The notes: generated by a model from the sequence alone, not told the origin. A DNA stretch of 12,877 bases from JBLKSS01 sp047607725 (GCF_047607725.1 NZ_JBLKSS010000328.1:1-12877); one strand, 5' to 3'; positions 5,832-12,877 are shown, counted from the stretch's first letter. Program-made: numbers and translations.

Positions 5832-7409
5832 TCATTCCCACTCTATCGTCGCCGGCGGTTTGCCGGAGATGTCATACACCACGCGGGAAATGCCGTCGAT
5901 CTCATTGATGATGCGGTTGGAAACGCGCCCCAGGAATTCGTACGGCAGATGCACCCAATGGGCGGTCATAAAGTCGATGGTTTCCACCACGCGCAGCGAC
6001 ACCACCCAGTCGTACTTGCGGCCGTCGCCCATCACGCCGACGGAGCGCACGGGCAAAAAGACCGTGAAGGCCTGGCTGACTTTGTTATACAGATCCGCCT
6101 TGTGCAGCTCTTCGATAAAGATCGCATCGGCGCGGCGCAGCAGATCGCAATACTCCTTTTTCACCTCACCCAGCACCCGCACGCCCAGACCCGGGCCAGG
6201 GAACGGATGGCGATAAAGCATGTCGTACGGCAGGCCCAGCTCCAGGCCTATCTTACGCACTTCGTCCTTGAACAATTCTTTCAGCGGTTCCACCAAGCCC
6301 ATTTTCATCTCTTTCGGCAGGCCGCCGACATTATGGTGCGACTTGATGACGTGCGCCTTGCCGGTGGCGGAGGCGGCGGATTCGATAACATCGGGGTAAA
6401 TGGTACCCTGCACCAGCCATTTTACTTCGGTGAGACTCAGCGCCTGTTCGTCAAACACCTCAACAAACACCCGGCCGATGGTTTTCCGTTTGGTTTCCGG
6501 ATCGTCGATGCCGGCCAGCGCGGAGAGGAAGCGGTCTTCCGCCGACACATGGATAATGTTCAGGCCATAATGATCGCCGACCATATCCATCACCTGACTG
6601 GCTTCGTTGAGGCGCAGCAGGCCGTTATCGACGAACACGCAGGTCAATCGCTCGCCGATGGCCCGATGCAGCAGCATCGCGGTCACCGATGAATCCACGC
6701 CGCCGGATAAGCCGAGGATCACCCGATCGTCGCCGACCTGCTCGCGAATGCGCGCCACCGCATCTTCAATAATTTTGGCCGGCGTCCACAGCGGGTCGCA
6801 CCGGCAAATATCGAGCACGAAGCGTTCCAGCATGCGCTGCCCCTGGCGGGTATGGGTAACTTCGGGGTGGAATTGAACACCGTAAAACCGTTTTTCTTCG
6901 TTAGCCATGATGGCGAACGGGCAAGTTTCGGTGCTGGCGACGGTGACAAAATCCACCGGAATGGCGGTGACTTTGTCGCCATGGCTCATCCAGACATCCA
7001 GCAGCGGCGTGCCGCCGATGCCGATGTCGTCCTGAATGTCGCGCACCAGAAAACTGGTGGTCAACACTTCTACCTGGGCATAGCCAAATTCGCGCTGGGA
7101 AGAGCCCTGGACTTTACCGCCGAGCTGCATCGCCATGGTTTGCATGCCGTAGCAGACACCCAGCACCGGCACGCCCGCCTGAAACACATAGTCCGGCGCG
7201 CGCGGGCTGTCCTGCTCTGTGGTGCTTTCCGGACCGCCGGAAAGGATAATACCGCGGGGATGGAATTCGCGTATTTGCGCTTCGGTTACATCCCATGCCC
7301 AAAGTTCGCAATAGACGCCAAGCTCACGTACCCGGCGGGCCACCAGCTGGGTATATTGCGATCCGAAGTCCAGAATCAGAATGCGGTGTTTATGGATATT
7401 TTCTGTCAT
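5832..7409 (-). CDS. guaA: GMP synthase (glutamine-hydrolysing)
   Basis: Converts XMP to GMP using ATP and ammonia from glutamine, the last step of guanine nucleotide synthesis, in the cytoplasm as a dimer. It has 525 residues, the same size as in E. coli. The N-terminal class I glutamine amidotransferase has the nucleophile Cys86 in GVCYGMQ and the partners His181 and Glu183 in FHPEVTHT. The ATP-pyrophosphatase domain begins with the P-loop LSGGVDSS (234-241). The C-terminal dimerisation domain ends in the typical KPPATIEWE. All catalytic residues I can check are present and the frame is clean, so the gene should work. The start codon has only a weak ribosome site; the start is fixed by family alignment. 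It lies 114 bases after guaB on the same strand and ends just before a strong terminator, so guaBA is one operon. Confidence 0.98.
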   Translation of the reverse strand: MTENIHKHRILILDFGSQYTQLVARRVRELGVYCELWAWDVTEAQIREFHPRGIILSGGPESTTEQDSPRAPDYVFQAGVPVLGVCYGMQTMAMQLGGKVQGSSQREFGYAQVEVLTTSFLVRDIQDDIGIGGTPLLDVWMSHGDKVTAIPVDFVTVASTETCPFAIMANEEKRFYGVQFHPEVTHTRQGQRMLERFVLDICRCDPLWTPAKIIEDAVARIREQVGDDRVILGLSGGVDSSVTAMLLHRAIGERLTCVFVDNGLLRLNEASQVMDMVGDHYGLNIIHVSAEDRFLSALAGIDDPETKRKTIGRVFVEVFDEQALSLTEVKWLVQGTIYPDVIESAASATGKAHVIKSHHNVGGLPKEMKMGLVEPLKELFKDEVRKIGLELGLPYDMLYRHPFPGPGLGVRVLGEVKKEYCDLLRRADAIFIEELHKADLYNKVSQAFTVFLPVRSVGVMGDGRKYDWVVSLRVVETIDFMTAHWVHLPYEFLGRVSNRIINEIDGISRVVYDISGKPPATIEWE

Positions 7410-7523
7410 TGATGGCGTATTCCGAGAGCGTATAGCAAAAAAGTATCATTGCCCGGCCGGGAAAGTACCGAGCAGAATGGCGTCGGGCCGCCGAGCTGGC
7501 ATGGCCCGCGCCGGGGAAATTCG
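7410..7523 (-). other. guaB-guaA intergenic spacer
   Basis: A 114-base GC-rich spacer between the guaB stop and guaA start, somewhat longer than in E. coli as I recall it. There is no clear ribosome site close to the guaA ATG and no terminator with a T tract. Read-through from guaB is therefore expected. Confidence 0.4.
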
Positions 7524-8987
7524 TTAACCCATGCGGTAGTTCGGGGATTCTTTGGTGATGGCGACGTCATGAACGTGGCTTTCCTGAATGCCGGCACCGC
7601 TGATACGGACAAATTCCGCTTTGGTACGAAGGTCGTCGATAGTAGCACAACCGGTCAGCCCCATACAGGAACGCAGCCCGCCCATTTGTTGATGGACAAT
7701 TTCCTTCAGGCGACCTTTATACGCCACGCGGCCTTCGATGCCTTCCGGCACCAGTTTATCGGCGGCGTTGTCGGTCTGGAAATACCGGTCCGACGACCCC
7801 TTGGACATCGCGCCCAGCGACCCCATGCCGCGGTAGGATTTGAAAGAGCGGCCTTGGAACAGTTCGATTTCGCCGGGGGATTCTTCGGTGCCCGCCAACA
7901 GCGACCCTACCATGACACAGGCGGCGCCGGCGGCGATGGCTTTGGCGATATCGCCGGAAAAACGGATGCCGCCGTCGGCGATAACCGGGATCCCCGTACC
8001 TTCCAAGGCTTCAACCGCATCAAAAATAGCGGTGATCTGCGGCACACCGACGCCGGTGACGATGCGGGTCGTACAAATGGAGCCGGGGCCGATGCCCACT
8101 TTCACGGCGCTGACGCCCGCCTCGACCAGCGCGAGCGCACCGGCGCCGGTGGCAACGTTGCCGCCGATGATTTGCAGGTCGGGGTATTTGGCGCGCGTGT
8201 CGCGGATACGCTGTAGCACGCCTTCGGAATGGCCGTGGGAGGAATCGATAATCAGGACGTCAACGCCGGCGCTCACCAGGGCGTCGATGCGCTCTTCGTT
8301 GCTGGCGCCGGCGCCTACCGCCGCGCCGACGCGCAAGCGGCCGTGTTCATCTTTACAGGCATTGGGTTTACGTTCGGCCTTTTGGAAATCTTTTACCGTT
8401 ATCATACCGAGCAGATGAAATTGCTCATCCACCACCAGCGCTTTTTCGACGCGCTTTTCGTGCATTTTGGCCAGCACCACTTCGCGGGCTTCGCCTTCTT
8501 TTACCGTCACCAGGCGTTCTTTCGGGGTCATCACGGTGGAAACCGGCTGGCTAAGATCGGTGACGAAGCGAACGTCACGACCGGTAATGATCCCTACCAA
8601 TTCATTATCTTCCGTTACCACCGGATAGCCGGCGAAACCGTTGCGCGTGGTGAGTTCTTTTACCTCGGATAGCGTAGTACTGGGCGTGACACACTGAGGA
8701 TTGGTCACGACGCCGCTCTCATGGCGTTTCACGCGGCCCACTTCCTCCGCCTGGCGTTCGATAGACATGTTTTTGTGGATAAAACCAATACCGCCTTCCT
8801 GCGCCAGCGCGATAGCCAGGCTGGATTCGGTTACCGTATCCATTGCCGCGGACAGCATGGGTATATTCAGGCGTATTTTCTGAGTCAATCGGGTGCCGAG
8901 ATCGGCCGCGTTGGGCAGTACCATGGAGTGAGCGGGAAGGAGCAGAACGTCGTCGAATGTCAGAGCTTCTTTAGCAATACGTAACAT
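7524..8987 (-). CDS. guaB: IMP dehydrogenase
   Basis: Oxidises IMP to XMP with NAD+, the first committed and rate-setting step towards GMP, as a cytoplasmic tetramer. It has 487 residues, against 488 in E. coli. The N-terminal barrel part begins ALTFDDVLLLPAHS (8-21). Two CBS domains, which sense purine nucleotides, occupy about 93-205. The catalytic loop GIGPGSICTTRIVTGVG carries the nucleophile Cys305. The mobile flap region contains GSLGAMSKGSSDRYFQ, and the C-terminal part has VHQQMGGLRSCMGLTGC. GGTGAG lies 8 bases before the ATG. First gene of guaBA, divergent from xseA with 147-168 bases between them depending on the xseA start, the same arrangement as in E. coli. Expression is probably repressed by PurR at the operator upstream. 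Confidence 0.98.
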   Translation of the reverse strand: MLRIAKEALTFDDVLLLPAHSMVLPNAADLGTRLTQKIRLNIPMLSAAMDTVTESSLAIALAQEGGIGFIHKNMSIERQAEEVGRVKRHESGVVTNPQCVTPSTTLSEVKELTTRNGFAGYPVVTEDNELVGIITGRDVRFVTDLSQPVSTVMTPKERLVTVKEGEAREVVLAKMHEKRVEKALVVDEQFHLLGMITVKDFQKAERKPNACKDEHGRLRVGAAVGAGASNEERIDALVSAGVDVLIIDSSHGHSEGVLQRIRDTRAKYPDLQIIGGNVATGAGALALVEAGVSAVKVGIGPGSICTTRIVTGVGVPQITAIFDAVEALEGTGIPVIADGGIRFSGDIAKAIAAGAACVMVGSLLAGTEESPGEIELFQGRSFKSYRGMGSLGAMSKGSSDRYFQTDNAADKLVPEGIEGRVAYKGRLKEIVHQQMGGLRSCMGLTGCATIDDLRTKAEFVRISGAGIQESHVHDVAITKESPNYRMG

Positions 8988-9037
8988 AGCAATATCTCAC
9001 CAAGGTGGATGTGAAACAGATAAAATATTGCCGTGGC

Positions 9038-9066
9038 ATTATACAGAACGTAATCGGTTGCCTCCA
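9038..9066 (-). promoter_or_regulatory. guaB promoter
   Basis: On the minus strand a perfect -10 box TATAAT (9043-9038) lies 17 bases after TGGAGG (9066-9061), a weak -35 match. Transcription would start near 9031, giving a leader of about 44 bases to the guaB ATG. A weak -35 with a perfect -10 suggests help from an activator or upstream element, but I cannot show one. Confidence 0.65.
9048..9063 (-). promoter_or_regulatory. PurR-like operator in the guaB promoter
   Basis: On the minus strand AGGCAACCGATTACGT matches the PurR palindrome ACGCAAACGTTTGCGT at 12 of 16 positions, including the central CG and the flanking GCAA and TT-C-T bases. It fills the spacer between the -35 and -10 boxes, so bound PurR with hypoxanthine or guanine would block RNA polymerase. 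E. coli guaBA is known to be repressed by PurR, which supports the call. Confidence 0.65.
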
Positions 9067-9086
9067 GCACTATTTTCAAAAAATCC

Positions 9087-9114
9087 TTGCTTACCGTTTC
9101 GCAATGAGTAATAT
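9087..9114 (+). promoter_or_regulatory. candidate xseA promoter
   Basis: TTGCTT (9087-9092), a 16-base spacer, then TAATAT (9109-9114). Both boxes are partial matches to the sigma-70 consensus. The position, shortly before xseA and not overlapping the guaB boxes, is plausible; the call is tentative. Confidence 0.3.
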
Positions 9115-9155
9115 CAATCGATTAAGACTTTGCAATGGAGTTTGATCCCGCTCAC

Positions 9156-10532
9156 ATGTTTACCCCGCCCTCTTCCCTGATTTTTACCGTCAGCCGTCTC
9201 AATAAAACGGTACGAGAGCTGTTGGAAGGCGAAATGGGTCAGGTTTGGCTCACGGGAGAGATATCCAATTTTTCCCAGCCTGCGTCGGGTCACTGGTACT
9301 TCACCCTCAAAGACGACCGCGCCCAGGTGCGCTGCGCCATGTTTCGCAATACCAACCGCCGCACCACGTTTTCGCCGCGCAACGGTCAACAGGTATTGGT
9401 GCGCGCAACCCTCACGCTTTATGAGCCGCGCGGCGACTATCAGCTTATTGCCGAGAGCATGCAGCCGGCCGGCGACGGATTACTGCAACAGCAGTTTGAG
9501 CAGCTTAAACAACAATTAAGCGACGAGGGGCTGTTCAGCCAGCAGTATAAGCAACCGCTGCCCAGCACGGCCCGCCGCGTAGGGGTGATTACCTCCGCCA
9601 GCGGCGCGGCGCTGCACGATATTTTGCAGGTGTTGAAACGCCGCGATCCGTCACTGCCGGTGGTGGTTTACCCCACCGCGGTGCAGGGGCTGGAAGCGCC
9701 GGCGCAGATCGTGCGCGCCATCGAAGCCGCCAACCGGCGCGCAGAGTGCGATGTGCTGATCGTGGGTCGCGGGGGCGGTTCGCTGGAGGATCTCGCCAGC
9801 TTCAACGACGAACGGGTGGCGCGGGCGATTTTCGCCAGCCGCTTGCCGGTAGTCAGCGCGGTCGGCCATGAGACCGATGTGACCATCGCCGATTTTGTCG
9901 CCGATTTGCGCGCGCCAACGCCGTCGGCGGCGGCCGAGCTGGTAAGCCGCAACCAGGTGGAACTCTTGCGTCAACTGCAGTCTCAACGGCAGCGGCTGGA
10001 AATGGCGATGGATTATTTCCTCGCGCAGCGCCAACAACACTACGGCCGTCTTCAGCACCGCCTGCACCAGCAGCATCCTCAATTGCGGCTCGCCCGCCAG
10101 CAAACCGCACTGATGGCTCTACGCCGCCGCCTGGACGACGGCCTACAGAGGCAACTGCGCCAGGCGCTGCACCGTCACGAACATCTGCGGCAACGTCTGC
10201 AGCAGCAGGCGCCCACGGCGCGCATCAACCGTGCACAGCAGCAATTGCAGGCGCTGCGTTACCAACTGAGCCAGAGCATAAGCCGCCGCGTAAGCCGGCA
10301 AAATAATGCCTTTGGGGCGCTCTGCTCCCGACTGGAAGGCGTGAGTCCGCTGAAAACCCTGGCGCGGGGGTTCAGCGTCACCACCGATAGCCACGGCGCG
10401 GTGGTGAAACAAACCCGTCAGCTAAGCGCCGGCGATCGTCTGACGACCCGACTGAGCGATGGCTGGGTGGAGAGCCAGGTTACCCAGATCACCCGGCAGC
10501 CGGCGAAACGCCAGCGACGATCAAAGGACTGA
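9156..10532 (+). CDS. xseA: exodeoxyribonuclease VII large subunit
   Basis: Catalytic subunit of exonuclease VII, which with several small XseB subunits digests single-stranded DNA from both ends and takes part in mismatch repair and damage processing. The N-terminal OB-fold domain is clear (IFTVSRLN, then VWLTGEISNFSQPASGHWYF). The catalytic domain follows (GVITSASGAALHDIL, IVGRGGGSLEDLASFNDERV, SAVGHETDVTIADFVADLRA). The long Gln- and Arg-rich coiled coil comes next, and the C-terminal part has the conserved LARGFSVTT. A frame is open from 9135, but starting at 9156 (MFTPPSSLIFTVS) gives 458 residues and an N-terminus of exactly the E. coli length, so I prefer it. Neither start has a strong ribosome site. 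The gene is intact, but its last 316 coding bases are repeated downstream. Confidence 0.96.
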   Translation: MFTPPSSLIFTVSRLNKTVRELLEGEMGQVWLTGEISNFSQPASGHWYFTLKDDRAQVRCAMFRNTNRRTTFSPRNGQQVLVRATLTLYEPRGDYQLIAESMQPAGDGLLQQQFEQLKQQLSDEGLFSQQYKQPLPSTARRVGVITSASGAALHDILQVLKRRDPSLPVVVYPTAVQGLEAPAQIVRAIEAANRRAECDVLIVGRGGGSLEDLASFNDERVARAIFASRLPVVSAVGHETDVTIADFVADLRAPTPSAAAELVSRNQVELLRQLQSQRQRLEMAMDYFLAQRQQHYGRLQHRLHQQHPQLRLARQQTALMALRRRLDDGLQRQLRQALHRHEHLRQRLQQQAPTARINRAQQQLQALRYQLSQSISRRVSRQNNAFGALCSRLEGVSPLKTLARGFSVTTDSHGAVVKQTRQLSAGDRLTTRLSDGWVESQVTQITRQPAKRQRRSKD

Positions 10533-10728
10533 TTCAACGGCGAGCCGTGGCGCATGCCCGCACCCGCCACGGCATGCTGCACAGCGCATGACCGCAGGCT
10601 CCACCACCGCAACACCGCACGCCCGGCCACAAAGCCTAGGCCGCGGTGCGCTTCCCAGGAGCGTAAATTCCCACACGCGGCCGTGCCGCCTTTGTACCAT
10701 GACACACTTTTCAATATCGGCACGCCCG
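10533..10728. other. spacer between xseA and the MFS gene end (repeated at 11272-11467)
   Basis: A GC-rich 196-base stretch between two convergent genes, present twice through the duplication. Apart from a 9-base hairpin just after the xseA stop I see no gene or terminator with a T tract. Several frames are open through it on both strands, but only because stops are rare at high GC; none resembles a protein family. Confidence 0.5.
10544..10573. terminator. perfect 9-base-stem hairpin after the xseA stop
   Basis: GCCGTGGCG (10544-10552) pairs with CGCCACGGC (10565-10573) around a 12-base loop, 12 bases after the xseA stop codon. No T tract follows on either strand. It may slow 3' exonucleases or mark where two convergent transcripts end. 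An identical copy lies at 11283-11312. Confidence 0.4.
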
Positions 10729-10955
10729 TCACGGCCGACCTTGAGCGTCCCCCGCCGAACGGGTGGCAGCATTGCGGCACAGCTGGTTAAAACCCGCGCC
10801 GACGGCCAGCAGCAGGCAGGTACCGAGGAAGACCGGCCGCATGCCAAAATGGCCGCCGACCACCCCGCCCAATAGCGGCCCGGTTACCTGACCGACGTAC
10901 TGGGCGGAGGTCGACAAGCCCAGTACGCCACCGGTACACTATAACGAATGACGCT
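10729..10955 (-). pseudogene. C-terminal fragment of the MFS transporter, duplicated copy
   Basis: On the minus strand the fragment opens with ASVIRYSVP, then loses frame, then runs cleanly from GVLGLSTSAQYVGQVTGP through FGMRPVFLGTCLLLAVGAGF to the native stop at 10729. It therefore keeps the end of the transporter, including the segment (about STSAQYVGQVTGPLLGGVV) that the long copy at 11468-12608 has lost. The break between SVP and GVLGL is explained by a loss of about 13 bases relative to a reconstructed ancestor. Without the other membrane segments this piece cannot function. Confidence 0.85.
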
Positions 10956-11271
10956 GGCGCGCATCAACCGTGCACAGCAGCAATTGCAGGCGCTGCGTTA
11001 CCAACTGAGCCAGAGCATAAGCCGCCGCGTAAGCCGGCAAAATAATGCCTTTGGGGCGCTCTGCTCCCGACTGGAAGGCGTGAGTCCGCTGAAAACCCTG
11101 GCGCGGGGGTTCAGCGTCACCACCGATAGCCACGGCGCGGTGGTGAAACAAACCCGTCAGCTAAGCGCCGGCGATCGTCTGACGACCCGACTGAGCGATG
11201 GCTGGGTGGAGAGCCAGGTTACCCAGATCACCCGGCAGCCGGCGAAACGCCAGCGACGATCAAAGGACTGA
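10956..11271 (+). pseudogene. duplicated 3' fragment of xseA
   Basis: Repeats the last 104 or so codons of xseA with no difference seen, ending in the same VESQVTQITRQPAKRQRRSKD stop. It lacks the OB-fold and catalytic domains and carries only the end of the coiled coil and the C-terminal region. An ATG at 10948, contributed by the antisense of the MFS gene, opens a 107-residue chimeric frame (MTLARINRAQQQ). I see no ribosome site before it, so expression is doubtful. If made, it could in principle compete for XseB, since the C-terminal parts of XseA are involved in complex assembly; this is speculation. Confidence 0.9.
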
Positions 11272-11282
11272 TTCAACGGCGA

Positions 11283-11312
11283 GCCGTGGCGCATGCCCGC
11301 ACCCGCCACGGC
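11283..11312. terminator. second copy of the xseA-downstream hairpin
   Basis: The same 9-base stem and 12-base loop as at 10544-10573, carried along by the tandem duplication. It again follows an xseA stop, here that of the fragment, and again has no T tract. Confidence 0.35.
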
Positions 11313-11467
11313 ATGCTGCACAGCGCATGACCGCAGGCTCCACCACCGCAACACCGCACGCCCGGCCACAAAGCCTAGGCCGCGGTGCGCTTCCCAGGAG
11401 CGTAAATTCCCACACGCGGCCGTGCCGCCTTTGTACCATGACACACTTTTCAATATCGGCACGCCCG

Positions 11468-12608
11468 TCACGGCCGACCTTGAGCGTCCCCCGCCGAACG
11501 GGTGGCAGCATTGCGGCACAGCTGGTTAAAACCCGCGCCGACGGCCAGCAGCAGGTAGGTACCGAGGAAGACCGGCCGCATGCCCAAATGGCCGCCGACC
11601 TTCGCCGCCGGTACACTATAACGAATGACGCTGGCGATACAGGGTAGCAGCCCGCCCAATGCCAGCCCCATGCAAAAGCGCTGCGCCACCAATTGCCAAC
11701 CGGCGGTAACGAACGCCTGCGGGATAAGCAACACCGCCGCCACCAGCAAACAACCAATGATTACTCGCCAATGGCCCACCCTGTCCGCCAGCCGACCGAG
11801 CCTTGAGGACGATAGGATACTGCCCAGCGCCGCGGCCGCCATTACCAGGCCGGCGACAAACGTCACCTGCTGGTCGCTCACCGGCTGCGCGACATAAAGC
11901 ATGATAATCGGCTCGATGGACATATTCGCCAGCATCAGCAATGTACCGGTAATCAGCATTGCCATCACCGGCAGGTTGCGCCAGGGGCTGATGGCGGGGG
12001 ATGTCGCTGCGACAACCGGGCGCGAGGCGGTGCCGGGGACTTCTTTAAGCACCACCACCGTGGCCAAAAAAGCGATAAAGATGGCCCCGCCCGCTATCAT
12101 AAAAGTGCCGCGGATGCCGATGAGCGGCAGCAGCGTACCGCCAATCAGCGGACCGACGAGATTACCCGCCATAATGCCGGAGGAGAGCATGCCCAATGCC
12201 CATCCCGTGCGGGCCTTGGGGGTCTGAGTGGCGACCAGGATAGTGGATCCGGAGGCGTATCCGCCCAGCAAACCGGCCAGCAGGCGCAGCGCCATGCCAA
12301 GCAACGTCATCGCCACCGCCATACCGAGGCTGGCCCGGATCAGCATCAGCTTGCGGCCGTAGCGATCCCCCAATCGTCCCCAGAGCGTCGCGGTCAGCGC
12401 AGCGGTGAAAAAGGCCGCGCCATAGGCCACTCCCGACCACTCGCTGATAGCCGCATAGGCCGGTGACACCGAGTTGCTCGACGTAAAGAGGCAGAAACGG
12501 CAATAGCAACGTCATCGCGACGATAGTGGTAAAGGAGCCAAACACACAGACGACTAAATTGCGCCGCCAATAATCATTATCATCGGGCGCTATACTACCG
12601 TTTTGCAT
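11468..12608 (-). pseudogene. MFS drug-efflux transporter (MdtG-like), frameshifted and with a membrane segment deleted
   Basis: A proton-driven exporter of the inner membrane; the family has 12 membrane helices and about 400 residues, and the wording is closest to E. coli MdtG. The ATG at 12608 has AGGA 8 bases upstream. The first 50 residues (NLVVCVFGSF, then LPFLPLYVEQLGVTG) end in a frameshift near 12460. The next frame resumes with YAAISEWSGVAYGAA and runs to 11468. It has the MFS signature GRLGDRYGRKLML after helix 2, a second copy of that motif as GRLADRVGHWRVI, and helices through GGLLPCIASVIRYSVPAA. There KVGGHLGMRPVFL follows directly: about 25 residues, most of one late helix, are missing compared with the fragment at 10729-10955. 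A GTG at 12469 would permit a shorter product without helix 1. Two independent lesions make a working pump unlikely. Confidence 0.85.
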
Positions 12609-12877
12609 CGTACCAATCCTTCATCAAGAGTAAGACAGGGAAACATCTCTGCGCTCGGCGCCGCAACGTGAACAGAGCCGAATGCGCGCGCCGAGCGTTA
12701 TCGCGGCGATAGCGATAAATGGAAAAAGAGGAGTCGACCGCCATTAAGGGAAATACGGCGGGCAGGTCGGCGCGGGTAACGGCGCTAAACCCCTGCTTGC
12801 GGTAAAAGTGCTGGGCGGAGATAAAGTAAGCGTACGCCCAGCGCCGTATTGACAGTTATTCAGCAGGGATGGTGAGG
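12595..12877 (-). pseudogene. GNAT-family acetyltransferase, C-terminal relic, 5' part outside the window
   Basis: Enters from the right edge on the minus strand. From 12837 leftward the frame reads YFISAQHFYRKQGFSAVTR and then LPAVFPLMAVDSSFSIYRYR, which is the acetyl-CoA-binding end and last strands of a GNAT acyltransferase (HFYRKQGF is the hallmark). Upstream, ITVNTALG, the expected preceding strand, lies in another frame, and stops occur in every frame between 12840 and the edge, so at least one indel is present. Past YRYR the frame continues some 36 residues with no family likeness and stops at 12595, inside the MFS start region, so the native stop seems lost. Acetyl acceptor unknown. 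It may once have shared a transcript with the MFS gene. Confidence 0.65.

Larger units (their letters stand above)
10217..10955. repeat. tandem duplication, first unit (739 bases)
   Basis: Holds the last 316 bases of xseA, the 196-base spacer behind it and the C-terminal end of the convergent MFS gene. It is followed at once by a second copy beginning with the same GGCGCGCATCAACC. The two copies match over about 650 aligned bases with two substitutions seen (10817 C against 11556 T; 10846 A against 11585 C). The junction at 10956-10959 is GGCG, present both in xseA (10217-10220) and in the MFS gene (11633-11636). This is the mark of a duplication through microhomology. Confidence 0.95.
10956..11632. 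repeat. tandem duplication, second unit (677 bases)
   Basis: The second copy of the unit, in the same direction. It is 62 bases shorter than the first. The missing bases lie at about 11601-11607, where the MFS gene has an internal deletion. The right side runs on into the rest of the MFS gene at GGCGATACAG. Confidence 0.95.

Noticed and set aside
5817..6692. Long plus-strand open frame opposite guaA (291 codons)
   Set aside because: It lies fully antisense to the conserved guaA gene, has no family likeness and is rich in His/Gln/Ala as expected for a complement of GC-rich coding DNA.
7449..8216. Long plus-strand open frame opposite guaB (255 codons)
   Set aside because: It is antisense to the intact IMP dehydrogenase gene and has Gly/Ala/Asp-rich shadow composition; no domain or ribosome site supports it.
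10521..10847. Minus-strand open frame in the xseA-MFS spacer (and its duplicate at 11260-11757)
   Set aside because: High GC keeps frames open; the protein is Arg/Gly/Cys-rich with no family pattern and overlaps the MFS C-terminus in another frame. The Cys pairs suggested a YfgJ-like zinc ribbon, but the spacing does not fit.
10217..11632. Tandem repeats considered as a phage or integron attachment structure
   Set aside because: There is no integrase, the repeat is made of ordinary coding sequence, and the junction shows simple 4-base microhomology.

Overview
The window reads as chromosome of a gamma-proteobacterium of the order Enterobacterales. GuaA, GuaB and XseA are close to their E. coli counterparts in length and motifs. 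Intact housekeeping genes sit among frameshifted genes, an eroded insertion sequence and a local duplication. That mixture is what one expects of a host-associated lineage losing genes, for example a Sodalis-type insect symbiont. The genus is an inference from style, not something proved here.

Left part (1-1475). An HxlR-type regulator enters from the left edge and carries an unusually long C-terminal tail. About 330 bases without a recognisable gene follow. Next, on the minus strand, comes a secreted cupin-domain gene broken by two one-base losses in homopolymer runs.

LPS segment (1473-4165). This is markedly AT-rich compared with both sides. It holds two intact minus-strand genes 15 bases apart, a family 2 glycosyltransferase followed by a WaaL-type O-antigen ligase. 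Behind them lie a promoter-like AT-rich stretch, a 79-base palindromic element and a small orphan ORF. The two genes probably act together in completing lipopolysaccharide: one adds a sugar, the other joins O-antigen to lipid A-core.

Debris zone (4166-5760). There is an unassigned segment, then a decayed IS3-family element (orfA and orfB both frameshifted, orfB cut before the catalytic glutamate).

Conserved block (5763-10532). Minus strand: guaB then guaA, the last two steps to GMP, with a strong hairpin terminator after guaA and a promoter plus PurR-like operator before guaB. Divergent on the plus strand: xseA, the large subunit of exonuclease VII.

Right part (10217-12877). The xseA 3' end, its downstream spacer and the C-terminal end of a convergent MFS transporter gene are repeated in tandem (739-base first unit, 677-base second unit). 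The junction has GGCG microhomology. The MFS gene is broken by an N-terminal frameshift and an internal deletion that removes a membrane segment. A GNAT acetyltransferase relic, also frameshifted, runs off the right edge. I found no CRISPR array, tRNA, rRNA, toxin-antitoxin or defence system. The most notable things are the tandem duplication and the staged gene decay, not a new system.
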